DNA of 7,280 nucleotides from a bacterium (GCA_023249955.1 JAHFBR010000057.1:1-7280), one strand, 5' to 3'; counted from the stretch's first letter, positions 1-6,147 are shown. Numbers and translations are program-made. Notes: generated by a model not told the origin, from the sequence alone.

Positions 1-198
1 AGGGCATATGACGCGCTTAGACCTCATTATAAAAAGATTTTAGCGGGTATTGCTCTCTTGGGAGCCGTGCCATATGTACGTTCATCTTGTGTGGATGCAT
101 TCAGATATCCACTTCTTCAAATGCCAATGGTTTTGGCAGCTGAGTTAGGTGTTCCCGCGGCACTTTGTTTAGCCGGTTATTATTTGCTTCCTGCCTAG
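1..198 (+). CDS. C-terminal end of an unknown membrane protein (5' partial)
   Basis: An open frame runs from the first base to a TAG at 196-198 and encodes the last 65 residues of a protein that starts outside the window. Two hydrophobic stretches are visible: one with ILAGIALLGAVPYV near residues 13-26 and a longer one covering the last ~25 residues (PMVLAAELGVPAALCLAGYY). The fragment therefore looks like the end of a multi-pass inner-membrane protein. No family motif is recognisable in so short a piece. A strong intrinsic terminator 22 bases after the stop supports this being the true 3' end of a transcribed gene on this strand. Confidence 0.6.
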   Translation, partial: RAYDALRPHYKKILAGIALLGAVPYVRSSCVDAFRYPLLQMPMVLAAELGVPAALCLAGYYLLPA

Positions 199-220
199 CC
201 CTAAATAATTCTAATAGAAA

Positions 221-268
221 ATGCATCCCATGGAGTATTTCGATACTTCATGGGATGTGTCCATTTTT
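221..268 (+). terminator. Rho-independent terminator with UUCG tetraloop
   Basis: Positions 223-238 pair with 243-258 in a 16-bp stem (14 Watson-Crick and 2 G-U pairs), closed by TTCG at 239-242. Two weaker pairs (221-222 with 259-260) extend it. A run of five T follows at 264-268. The G-U pairs fall so that the hairpin is best on the plus-strand transcript, which matches the gene ending at 198. Confidence 0.85.
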
Positions 269-289
269 CCACCTGTTGACGGGGGGCGT

Positions 290-318
290 TTTACAGGCAT
301 CATGCTGCGTGATACCCT
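290..318 (+). promoter_or_regulatory. Candidate promoter for the 394-960 gene
   Basis: TTTACA at 290-295 could be a -35 box. A 17-base spacer leads to TACCCT at 313-318, preceded by TGA, which would make an extended -10. The -10 match is poor (3 of 6). It lies after the terminator and about 75 bases before the chosen ATG, which is a sensible place, but the call is weak. Confidence 0.25.
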
Positions 319-380
319 ATAGATAAGCTCAATTTGGAAATAAGCATAGAGGTTATAAATGTAATGTTTAAAAAACGCTT

Positions 381-386
381 AGGGGG
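381..386 (+). promoter_or_regulatory. Ribosome binding site fixing the start at 394
   Basis: AGGGGG lies 7 bases before ATG 394. The alternative TTG at 334 has no comparable site and would put 20 residues in front of an otherwise standard signal sequence. Confidence 0.65.
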
Positions 387-393
387 ATCTACC

Positions 394-960
394 ATGAAAC
401 GTATATACCTTATCCCATTATTTGCGCTTGGAGCGCTTGTACTTTGTGGCAACATACTGTTTGCGGAAAAACAACCACCAAGACCAGGGCAGCAAGAACT
501 GCTAACATTGTTTAACACTCAGGCTACGCGCGATATGCTAACCAGTATGCTTAGCGATGTTCAGAAGCAACCTAATGTATGGATGACGGGTGGTATGCAG
601 CAAGTTCTTAATCTGCAATCTTTAGCGTTGCAAATAAAGATGCTTGAAAAGATGCAAAAACAGCTTGGGGGCGAGAAGAAAAAAGAAAAAGCTGGTGGAT
701 TCAAAGGGTTTGCCAAGGATATACTCGGTGATGTTAGCTCTAATCTTAAAACCGGTGCTCAGTGGTGCACAGCTTGGGCCATTACAGGCTTAATAGCATA
801 TGGTGTTACAAGGTATACGATTACGCGTTTTATGGGAATCCCATCCTTTGCAACTACCGAGGAATATACACGTTTATATGAACAGAATACGTCGATCTTG
901 ACTCGAGGCATTCACGACGCAATTAAATGGTTTTTTCACATTCCAGCGCCGAGTGCATAA
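394..960 (+). CDS. Unknown exported or membrane-anchored protein, 188 aa
   Basis: The ATG at 394 is chosen because of the AGGGGG site before it and because the protein then begins with a standard export signal: basic MKR, a hydrophobic core LIPLFALGALVLCG, and a likely cut after NILFA near residue 24. The mature part starts with a proline-rich stretch, then a helical region rich in Leu, Met and Gln. A Lys/Gly-rich linker (GGEKKKEKAGGFKGF) follows at roughly residues 94-108. A second hydrophobic helix (CTAWAITGLIAYGVTRYTI) lies near 127-145, leaving a tail of about 43 residues. I recognise no family. It may be an envelope protein held by its C-terminal helix. It appears to be a single-gene transcription unit, with terminators on both sides. 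Confidence 0.65.
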   Translation: MKRIYLIPLFALGALVLCGNILFAEKQPPRPGQQELLTLFNTQATRDMLTSMLSDVQKQPNVWMTGGMQQVLNLQSLALQIKMLEKMQKQLGGEKKKEKAGGFKGFAKDILGDVSSNLKTGAQWCTAWAITGLIAYGVTRYTITRFMGIPSFATTEEYTRLYEQNTSILTRGIHDAIKWFFHIPAPSA

Positions 961-985
961 AACGTTTTAATGTATAAAGATTACG

Positions 986-1013
986 AAGCGGTGTCACCCG
1001 ACACCGCTTTTTT
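986..1013 (+). terminator. Rho-independent terminator
   Basis: GCGGTGTC (988-995) pairs perfectly with GACACCGC (1000-1007) around an ACCC loop. It is extended by two A-T pairs and ends in a run of six T at 1008-1013. It lies 25 bases after the stop of the 394-960 gene. The flanking AA/TT makes it usable on both strands, but only a plus-strand gene ends here. Confidence 0.88.
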
Positions 1014-1055
1014 AATGCCCAATGTATGCTGTGTCATGCATATTTTGCGTGCTTC

Positions 1056-1084
1056 TTGAGTCTTTACCAGAGCTGTGATATAAA
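1056..1084 (+). promoter_or_regulatory. Sigma-70-type promoter for the F-box/ankyrin gene
   Basis: TTGAGT at 1056-1061 and TATAAA at 1079-1084 are separated by exactly 17 bases, and TGA before the -10 makes it extended. Transcription would start near 1090. That lies downstream of the longest possible start codon (1026) and 40 bases before ATG 1131, so the promoter also supports the shorter protein. Confidence 0.6.
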
Positions 1085-1130
1085 CCATGCGCTGAAATTA
1101 ACTCAAAAACATTGTTTGGTTGGGACTTTT

Positions 1131-2054
1131 ATGAAGCATGGTTTATTAAGCGCAGCAATGGTGTGTCTGCTGGCGAGTGGTGGTATTGAAGCGATGGATT
1201 TGTCAGCGGGAGAAGAGCAGGCAGAAGCGATAGAGCTGCAGGATCCCAGCATTCCAGTCGGCGATGAGTGCCTGCTTGATCGGTTACCCAGCGATGTTAT
1301 GGGTGAAATTCTTAAATATTGTGATCCCCAGGATGTTATCCATGTAGGGCAGACTGATAGACGTCGACACCAACTTGTGCATGGAGAGCTTAATAAATCA
1401 ATGCGGCCTCAGGCACAGGAACAACTTGCAAAGCTATGTGAATTGGCAAAGCTAAAGCGCGTATATCGCATCAGTGAGTTAAAGTCTTTGCGGTGGTGGC
1501 AATTAGGGCAAGGGGAAAAAGACGCGCTTCTTTGGCATGCAATCAATCAGGGTGATGAGTATCATGCAGTAGTAAGATTCTTGTTAGATGCGGGGGCGCA
1601 ACCATACGATAATTTATTGATTAAATATCATGGTAATAAAAAGACCCTAAAAATGCTTTTGGCTCACCCAAGCACCAGGGTCAATAATTTTTCAAAACCA
1701 GGTTTCAACTTTTTGCATCTTGCGGCGGCAAATGGCTGGGAAGATGTTGTGGAGCTGCTTCTTCAGCACCCCAAAATTGATGTTGATGTTCGAAGTGACT
1801 GGGAATTTAATGGGGTTCGGCAGACAAAAACAGCGGCAGAGTCGGCGGAAGAGCACGCGTTGATTTACGAACAATTGGGTCAGCATGACAAAGCAGCCAG
1901 TTGCCGCAATATTGTTCAAATGATCAAAGTCTACAAAGAAACACATCCGCCGGTTCCACTGATTGAACGCTGCAAAAAGCAACTTGATAACGCCAAATGG
2001 CGTGCAATCAGCGCCTGGGAGAGCGTAAAAAAGCACCTTGGGTATGAGGCGTAA
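1131..2054 (+). CDS. Exported F-box and ankyrin-repeat protein, candidate host-directed effector
   Basis: With ATG 1131 the product is 307 residues and begins with a signal peptide (MKHGLLSAAMVCLLASGGIEA, cut near residue 21). Residues 48-90 form an F-box: LLDRLPSDVMGEILKYCDPQDV matches the LP..(L/V)..EIL.Y.dp.D(L/V) pattern. In eukaryotes this domain docks onto Skp1 of SCF ubiquitin ligases. Residues 126-222 carry ankyrin-like repeats: LLWHAINQGDEYHAVVRFLLDAG, a degenerate middle repeat, and FNFLHLAAANGWEDVVELLL near 192-211. The F-box plus ankyrin order is that of Legionella AnkB, so a secreted adaptor that brings a host protein to a ubiquitin ligase is inferred, not shown. The Shine-Dalgarno is weak (GGGA, 5 bases away). 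The upstream ATG at 1026 would add 35 residues, precede the promoter and bury the signal peptide. The stop lies 3 bases from the opposing permease stop. Confidence 0.8.
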   Translation: MKHGLLSAAMVCLLASGGIEAMDLSAGEEQAEAIELQDPSIPVGDECLLDRLPSDVMGEILKYCDPQDVIHVGQTDRRRHQLVHGELNKSMRPQAQEQLAKLCELAKLKRVYRISELKSLRWWQLGQGEKDALLWHAINQGDEYHAVVRFLLDAGAQPYDNLLIKYHGNKKTLKMLLAHPSTRVNNFSKPGFNFLHLAAANGWEDVVELLLQHPKIDVDVRSDWEFNGVRQTKTAAESAEEHALIYEQLGQHDKAASCRNIVQMIKVYKETHPPVPLIERCKKQLDNAKWRAISAWESVKKHLGYEA

Positions 2055-2057
2055 AGC

Positions 2058-3305
2058 TCACTCCTGCCGCAAAATCTGCGCAACCACAACCCGTGATGCA
2101 CGCGTTGCAGGAATCCACGTTGCCAAAAATCCCAGCAGCAGGGTGGCGATAAAGACAACCACAAAAATTTCTGCATCCATGCGGGCGGGTAAATATGAAA
2201 CGTAATAAACGTCTGGCAGCTCGATGAACGGATACCGCTCCAGCACAAAGCCGGCCAGCGCGGCCAGTGCAAGGCCCACCAGCGAGGCGCACAGCGTGAT
2301 ACTCATGCCCATGAATAAAAAAATTGTTTTCATGTGTGCAGCGGCCATGCCCATGGCCTTAAAAATGGCGATATCGCGGCGCTTGTGCTGAATTTGCATA
2401 AACAGCAACGAGATCATGTTCATGCAGGCAACCAGCGTGATGAGTGCGAGTATAAAAAACATGACATATTTTTCTAGCTTTAATGATGCCACGACGGCGG
2501 GGTACAGATTTTTCCACGACGTTACCGTCAGGCCGGGGAGGCGTTGTTGCAGCTGTGCAATGGCTCTTGTTTCGTACCGATCAGACTGTTGCAGTAGCTT
2601 GATGATGATCTGATCGACTCCTTGTTCATCAAAAAAACTGTTGAGTGTGTCCATGGTTACAAACGCCATGTTGTTATCATACTCTTCCAAGCCAATCTTA
2701 AAAATACCAGCAACCGTTACCTTTTTGCTGCGCAGCGACAGGCGTTTTTTGCCGGTCGGCTCTGGGATCAGCAGGGTGACGGTCTGGCCAATCTCTAGCC
2801 CATGTTCTTGGGCTGTTTTATAGCCAACCAGCATGCTGTTGGGCGTTAACAGCTTTGGCAGCAGGACGCTTCGTTCACTCGGTTTTTTTGCCAGCGGCAG
2901 CGTAATTTTTTCTGCCAACGTGGTGACCGAGCTCTCTTTTGCTGGATCTATGCCTTTTAAAAAAAGCACCGTCTGATTTTTTTCATCATCCAAGATTGCC
3001 TGCTTGACGCTGTTGCAGCTGATGCCGGCAATCACGTTGCCACAATCTTTGAGCAGCGCCTTTTCAAGCGCGTCATAATCAAGCTTCTGGCCCGGGCTGT
3101 AAATGACTACTGGCGCGTTGATGCCGCGCATTTTTTCATGAATGACCTTTTCAAAGCCGTTGGTGATGATGAGCGTCAGCATGAGGGCGAAGGTGCCGAT
3201 CACAATGCCCAAAAAACAGATTTTGATCATGACGGCAATGTTGCTGTCTTTTTGTTTGTGGCGAAGGTACCGCCAGGCGATGAGTGCGGGGAGCGATTGT
3301 ATCAT
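2058..3305 (-). CDS. LolC/LolE-family ABC transporter permease
   Basis: A 415-residue protein with the MacB/FtsX permease layout: a first membrane helix near residues 27-48, a periplasmic domain of about 230 residues, then three helices near 279-303, 328-355 and 378-399. The stretch after the second helix, NMISLLFMQIQHKRRDIAIF followed by KAMGM (296-321), is the characteristic LolC/LolE coupling segment, which contacts the LolD ATPase. The family extracts outer-membrane lipoproteins from the inner membrane and passes them to LolA. Length is normal for LolC/LolE. The ATG at 3305 is chosen because GGAG lies 9 bases before it; a GTG at 3341 would add 12 residues. No LolD ATPase gene is beside it, so it must pair with an ATPase encoded elsewhere. 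LolC and LolE cannot be told apart here, and some lineages have a single permease. A divergent lipoprotein gene follows. Confidence 0.88.
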   Translation of the reverse strand: MIQSLPALIAWRYLRHKQKDSNIAVMIKICFLGIVIGTFALMLTLIITNGFEKVIHEKMRGINAPVVIYSPGQKLDYDALEKALLKDCGNVIAGISCNSVKQAILDDEKNQTVLFLKGIDPAKESSVTTLAEKITLPLAKKPSERSVLLPKLLTPNSMLVGYKTAQEHGLEIGQTVTLLIPEPTGKKRLSLRSKKVTVAGIFKIGLEEYDNNMAFVTMDTLNSFFDEQGVDQIIIKLLQQSDRYETRAIAQLQQRLPGLTVTSWKNLYPAVVASLKLEKYVMFFILALITLVACMNMISLLFMQIQHKRRDIAIFKAMGMAAAHMKTIFLFMGMSITLCASLVGLALAALAGFVLERYPFIELPDVYYVSYLPARMDAEIFVVVFIATLLLGFLATWIPATRASRVVVAQILRQE

Positions 3306-3314
3306 TTTTATTTT

Positions 3315-3318
3315 CTCC
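3315..3318 (-). promoter_or_regulatory. Ribosome binding site fixing the permease start
   Basis: On the minus strand GGAG lies 9 bases before ATG 3305. This favours that ATG over the in-frame GTG at 3341. Confidence 0.6.
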
Positions 3319-3376
3319 GGTTTGTGGTGCAAAGTACCCACAGCTTATCATTGTGCATAAATTTTTTCACGATCAT

Positions 3377-3406
3377 TTCAACAGGCCGTGTTTTTTTTGG
3401 TATATA
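3377..3406 (+). promoter_or_regulatory. Candidate extended -10 promoter for the lipoprotein-rpiB pair
   Basis: TGG directly before TATATA (3401-3406; TATACT at 3403-3408 is an alternative) gives an extended -10. TTCAAC at 3377-3382 is a weak -35 with an 18-base spacer. Transcription would start near 3413, about 55 bases before ATG 3468. It lies in the gap between two divergent genes, where a promoter is required. Confidence 0.4.
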
Positions 3407-3467
3407 CTGGTACAGTAGTATGAAAGATATCGAGTTGCAACTTTTCATCGCAACGAAAGAGAAAATT

Positions 3468-4154
3468 ATGCATTTAAAAAACATGGCGCGGTTCATGGGG
3501 CTTGCGGGGATTTTGTTGGTGACAACATCGTGCATTAAATATCACGATGTGGTCAGGTCAGAATTTCCTCAGGGCACGAAGCGCGAAAGTATTGCCGATG
3601 TAGCAACAGCATACCGCCGCATGGCTACCGTGTATGACGAATTCCAAACCAAAGGGGTTTTTAACGCATTATGGCTTTCTGATGTTGTACGCACTACGTA
3701 CGTCAAGCTGTATGGCGACAAGCGGGGCATGAGTGCTGAAGCGCAAGAAGAGATGCTTAAACGTCAGCTGGAAGAGAATAAGCACTGGGTTGCGCTCTAC
3801 GTGCTGTCCGATATTCGTGATAAATTGTATACCTCATTGACCGATCAAACAGCCCTGTGGTCGCTGTATCTTTCACTTGATGGAACGCACAAGGTTGCGC
3901 CAGAGAGTATCAAAGAGGTTGAGCTTGAGCCAGAAATTCAACGCTTCTTTGGATCATCGTATAGCTTCTTTAAGGGTGTGTACCTGGTCAAGTTTGCAGT
4001 TAACGAAGAGTTGGCGGCAAAGATCGCACGCAACGAAATTGCAGAGATGCGTTTGATGGTCAACTCAAGCTATAAAACATGCTGGATGAGTTGGACGCCA
4101 CACGATACAAAACCAAAAAAGGCTTTTGAAGATGAAGATTTCTATTGGGGCTGA
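3468..4154 (+). CDS. Unknown lipoprotein, 228 aa
   Basis: The chosen start is ATG 3468, which has an AGAG site 6 bases upstream. It gives a short lipoprotein signal: MHLKNMARF, a hydrophobic core GLAGILLVTT, then Ser-Cys with the acylated Cys at residue 22. The -3 position is Thr instead of the usual Leu/Val/Ile, a slight departure. The residue after Cys is Ile, not Asp, so by the enterobacterial rule it would go to the outer membrane. The mature part is mixed helix and strand, with charged helical stretches (EAQEEMLKRQLEENKHW) and an aromatic middle (YSFFKGVYLVKF). No family is recognised. The open frame extends upstream to 3138, but that part is antisense to the permease and is not used. 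The last 23 bases overlap rpiB, so the two are probably co-transcribed and translationally coupled. Divergence from a Lol permease hints at a shared envelope theme only. Confidence 0.7.
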   Translation: MHLKNMARFMGLAGILLVTTSCIKYHDVVRSEFPQGTKRESIADVATAYRRMATVYDEFQTKGVFNALWLSDVVRTTYVKLYGDKRGMSAEAQEEMLKRQLEENKHWVALYVLSDIRDKLYTSLTDQTALWSLYLSLDGTHKVAPESIKEVELEPEIQRFFGSSYSFFKGVYLVKFAVNEELAAKIARNEIAEMRLMVNSSYKTCWMSWTPHDTKPKKAFEDEDFYWG

Positions 4155-4557
4155 TCATCGCGGCTTTAAGCTTAAGCAGGCGATTGTTGAACACTTTGGC
4201 GATGTTGAGTGGCTGGACGTTGGCACGCACGATGAGCAACGCACCGATTATCCTTTGTACGCACAGCGTGTGTGCAAGGCCATCAGCGATGGTGGCGCAC
4301 AGGCCGGGATCTTGATCTGTGGTTCGGGTGTTGGGGTCAGCATCGCCGCCAATCGCTTTAAAGGCATTTATGCTGCACTATGCTGGAATGCTGATGTGGC
4401 ACGCTTAGCTAAAGAGCATGATGGCGCCAATGTGTTGGTGTTACCGTCCGATTTTGTGACGTCGGAGCAGGCGTTTGAGATGATCAAAGCCTGGCGTGAT
4501 GCTGTTTTTAAAGGCGGCAGATATCAGGAGCGGCTTGAAATGATGGATAAGTTCTAG
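4132..4557 (+). CDS. rpiB: Ribose-5-phosphate isomerase B (RpiB/LacA/LacB family)
   Basis: RpiB interconverts ribose 5-phosphate and ribulose 5-phosphate in the non-oxidative pentose phosphate pathway, in the cytoplasm. From ATG 4132 the product is 141 residues, typical for the family. It opens with the signature MKISIGADHRGFKLK, in which Asp8 and His9 are substrate-site residues. DYP follows at 39-41, the catalytic Cys63 in CGSGVG, then SIAANRFKGIYAALC (70-84) and HDGANVLVLP (96-105). The end GGRYQERL is the usual closing helix. LacA/LacB (galactose-6-phosphate isomerase subunits) is unlikely, because the CGSG cysteine is present and there is no partner gene. An in-frame TTG at 4126 is possible, but the ATG matches the family start, with AAAAGG 9 bases before it. 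The start lies inside the upstream lipoprotein gene (23-base overlap), and the TAG overlaps the stop of the opposing ankyrin gene in CTAG. Confidence 0.95.
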   Translation: MKISIGADHRGFKLKQAIVEHFGDVEWLDVGTHDEQRTDYPLYAQRVCKAISDGGAQAGILICGSGVGVSIAANRFKGIYAALCWNADVARLAKEHDGANVLVLPSDFVTSEQAFEMIKAWRDAVFKGGRYQERLEMMDKF

Positions 4558-5060
4558 CCCAGACACAGCAGATGAAGCAAGAATGTGTCAAGATCATCAG
4601 AGCTGAGTAGCTTTGTAAGCTCTCCATCTCCCCACCAGTACACCGCGATACTTGCTGGATCAACAGAGACGCAGAGGCGTGGTGGCGGATTAATCATCTT
4701 ACGCATCTTATCACCGCAATAGTGTTTACAATACTGAAAAAAACGCCGCAGGTTTGCGTAGTGATCTTTGCTTGCGCTGTATTCAAGCAGAAGTTGTGAA
4801 AGTTTAATATCCCCGGAAAATGCTGCGCAGTGCAACGGTGTGCCCAGTTGGTACGAGACTGCGTTTGGGTTTGCCCCGGCTTCGAGTAATATTTGAACCT
4901 CTGCCAGCTTGCCATCAAGTGCCGCAATGTGGAGTGGTGTGACATCGTCAGCTTGAGAGCTGCAGTTTGTTGGTAAGCATGACCAGAGCATGGCATCAAG
5001 CGAAAACACCGGTGCAGCAAGCATCACGACAATAAAAACCGTATTTTTTATAAATATCAT
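4554..5060 (-). CDS. Secreted ankyrin-repeat protein, 168 aa
   Basis: ATG 5060 is preceded 4 bases away by GAGGAG, the best ribosome site in the window. It gives a signal peptide (MIFIKNTVFIVVMLAAPVFS, cut near residue 20-23). Two ankyrin repeats follow: DVTPLHIAALDGKLAEVQ with ILLEAGANPNA (about 39-67), and LGTPLHCAAFSGDIKLSQ with LLLEYSASKDH (about 72-100). The TPLH.AA..G and LLL..GA motifs are well kept. The C-terminal ~68 residues have scattered Cys (CKHYCGDK) and no recognisable domain. An ankyrin protein with an export signal suggests binding to a partner outside the cytoplasm, possibly in a host, but this is inference. It lies downstream of the toxin/immunity genes on the same strand with a 92-base gap and its own possible promoter, so it need not belong with them. 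An ATG at 5087 would add 9 residues and lacks a good ribosome site. Confidence 0.8.
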   Translation of the reverse strand: MIFIKNTVFIVVMLAAPVFSLDAMLWSCLPTNCSSQADDVTPLHIAALDGKLAEVQILLEAGANPNAVSYQLGTPLHCAAFSGDIKLSQLLLEYSASKDHYANLRRFFQYCKHYCGDKMRKMINPPPRLCVSVDPASIAVYWWGDGELTKLLSSDDLDTFLLHLLCLG

Positions 5061-5064
5061 AAAA

Positions 5065-5070
5065 CTCCTC
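5065..5070 (-). promoter_or_regulatory. Strong ribosome binding site of the ankyrin gene
   Basis: GAGGAG (read on the minus strand) is followed by TTTT and ATG 5060. It decides the start in favour of 5060 over the upstream ATG at 5087. Confidence 0.7.
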
Positions 5071-5125
5071 AGGGCAAAAAATACCATTTCTGCTTGAAAA
5101 GCTGAAGAGTTTTTGTTTTTTAAGT

Positions 5126-5155
5126 ATTATTAACATTGTTTACCGATTTTTACAA
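5126..5155 (-). promoter_or_regulatory. Weak candidate promoter for the ankyrin gene
   Basis: On the minus strand TTGTAA (5155-5150) and AATAAT (5131-5126) are 18 bases apart, matching 4 of 6 and 5 of 6 consensus bases. The -35 overlaps the stop codon of the immunity-type gene. The region is AT-rich, so chance matches are likely. Confidence 0.28.
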
Positions 5156-5686
5156 GGTGTCCACATCGCTTAGCTCTTTCCACAGGCCCTTAAGGCCAAG
5201 TGTTTTCATGAACTTTTTATAATCTTGTGCATTATCGGCTTGTATATCCTCAGAGAGCCAAACAAGTTTGCATGGTTTGCAGATAAAAATCTGCTGATTG
5301 TTTTTTACGATTGTTGCTTTTTCAATCAAATTAAAAGCGGTAACTTTTTCTGGATTAGGGCAGCAAACAGGACACAAAACTACTTTAACATTGCGCTTAA
5401 AGTCTTGGGGTTTTACATTCGTTGGCCTATCTATAAGCCTGTCGTATAAAAAATTAATAAATTTTTCCGTTTTTTCTAAGTTCAATATTCTGCTGCCATA
5501 TTTTTTCATAATGCGTGATGCTAATTCGTAATTTTTTGTTTGCATAATTTGATGGAGTTCAGTAATAAATTGAAATCTGCATGCATCATTTTCAATGGCT
5601 TTAAACTCTTGAATAAGCCTATCCAAATCATCAAATCCTTCACCTTGATTAAAATAGCAGTCCAGAAAATATTTTAATCTATTCAT
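5150..5686 (-). CDS. Probable immunity protein for the RNase A-like toxin (CdiI-like, with Cys4 C-terminal part)
   Basis: A 178-residue cytoplasmic protein with no signal. Residues 1-85 are acidic and helical. They resemble the CdiI_2-type immunity pattern: an early YFNQ motif (11-14), then GFDDLDRLIQEF, a helix FITELHQIM, and a closing helix EKTEKFINFLYDRLID. The C-terminal part has two Cys pairs, CPVC (105-108, with an extra C109) and CKPC (136-139), spaced like a zinc-ribbon. Its ATG lies 8 bases after the toxin stop, and the stop itself (TAA) runs into the AAGGTG ribosome site. That is the tight toxin-then-immunity coupling expected of CDI and other polymorphic toxin modules. By position it should bind and block the toxin at 5695-6147. 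The family match comes from recalled motifs without a search. The Cys4 part is not something I know from CdiI proteins. Confidence 0.7.
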   Translation of the reverse strand: MNRLKYFLDCYFNQGEGFDDLDRLIQEFKAIENDACRFQFITELHQIMQTKNYELASRIMKKYGSRILNLEKTEKFINFLYDRLIDRPTNVKPQDFKRNVKVVLCPVCCPNPEKVTAFNLIEKATIVKNNQQIFICKPCKLVWLSEDIQADNAQDYKKFMKTLGLKGLWKELSDVDTL

Positions 5687-5690
5687 AACG

Positions 5691-5696
5691 CACCTT
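5691..5696 (-). promoter_or_regulatory. Ribosome site overlapping the toxin stop codon
   Basis: On the minus strand TAAGGTG contains both the TAA stop of the toxin (5697-5695) and the AAGGTG Shine-Dalgarno of the immunity gene, whose ATG is at 5686. This implies coupled translation of toxin and immunity. Confidence 0.65.
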
Positions 5697-6147
5697 ATGC
5701 CTTAGGTATTGGAAATGCTGTTAATATTTTAAAGCCAAGCTCATCTGCTTGGCTTGGGATTAATACTATCTTTGATGTTACCAGGTTACATAGAGAATTT
5801 TTTTTACCCTTGATAATGCCTTTTCCAATGTCATGAGAATGTAAATATTCAAAAGATTTTTTCTTGTCTAAGCCCGGATTACTTTTGAGCCATTCTGCTA
5901 TTTCCTTAGCGTTGTTTCTTAAGTTTTCTTTCACTGCATTGATCGCTGTTCGCTTATTGGTAAACGTTGTTATTGCCCCAGCTTCATCTCGCATAGATCG
6001 TAAAAGAAGGTCATTGTGCGTCCTCCCAACGTGTCTCTCAAGCGTATGCCCGCCAGCCCCTTCCATGATGTCCAGGATATCGTCGCCAACATTACGTATC
6101 TTATGAACAATCCCTCTGATAAATGATTCCGCACGCAAAGCCTTCAC
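5695..6147 (-). CDS. Orphan CdiA-CT toxin module, bacterial RNase A-like domain
   Basis: This 150-residue product (GTG start) matches the bacterial CdiA-CT RNase A domain (RNase_A_bac family, characterised in Yersinia kristensenii CdiA). It shows GAGGHTLERHVGR (30-42), the TTFTNKRTAINAV block (60-72), EIAEWLKS (82-89), and the closing strands IVLIP and ILTAFP (127-146). By recalled numbering, the catalytic His and Arg of the Yersinia toxin are 11 residues apart, which fits His39 and Arg50. Its Thr-X-Tyr pair corresponds to Thr143 and Phe145, so the Tyr seems replaced. The domain would degrade RNA in a target cell. The frame is open upstream to 6234, where a TAA (6237-6235) interrupts it; that upstream part is the 91-bp repeat. 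No ATG precedes the toxin core and the GTG has no convincing ribosome site, so this may be a silent cassette needing recombination. An immunity-type gene follows 8 bases later. Confidence 0.8.
   Translation of the reverse strand: MKALRAESFIRGIVHKIRNVGDDILDIMEGAGGHTLERHVGRTHNDLLLRSMRDEAGAITTFTNKRTAINAVKENLRNNAKEIAEWLKSNPGLDKKKSFEYLHSHDIGKGIIKGKKNSLCNLVTSKIVLIPSQADELGFKILTAFPIPKA

Noticed and set aside
1026..1130. Longer start for the F-box/ankyrin protein
   Set aside because: It lies upstream of a good promoter (1056-1084) and would place 35 Cys/His-rich residues before a standard signal peptide.
1931..2292. Minus-strand ORFs of 94 and 113 codons
   Set aside because: They are other-frame shadows of the permease and F-box genes, with no family motif and no ribosome site.
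3434..3454. Inverted repeat GTTGC/GCAAC in the lipoprotein leader
   Set aside because: Only a 5-bp stem with an 11-base loop and no T-run; too weak to call a regulatory hairpin.
3138..3467. N-terminal extension of the lipoprotein ORF back to ATG 3138
   Set aside because: The first part is antisense to the permease and its composition looks non-protein; the signal peptide, ribosome site and promoter candidate all point to ATG 3468.
5225..5531. Plus-strand ORFs of 74 and 77 codons
   Set aside because: They are antisense to the immunity-type gene and rich in Phe/Ile/Ser, as expected from reading an AT-rich gene backwards.
5864..6106. Plus-strand ORF of 80 codons
   Set aside because: It is antisense to the RNase A-like toxin, which has clear family motifs on the minus strand.
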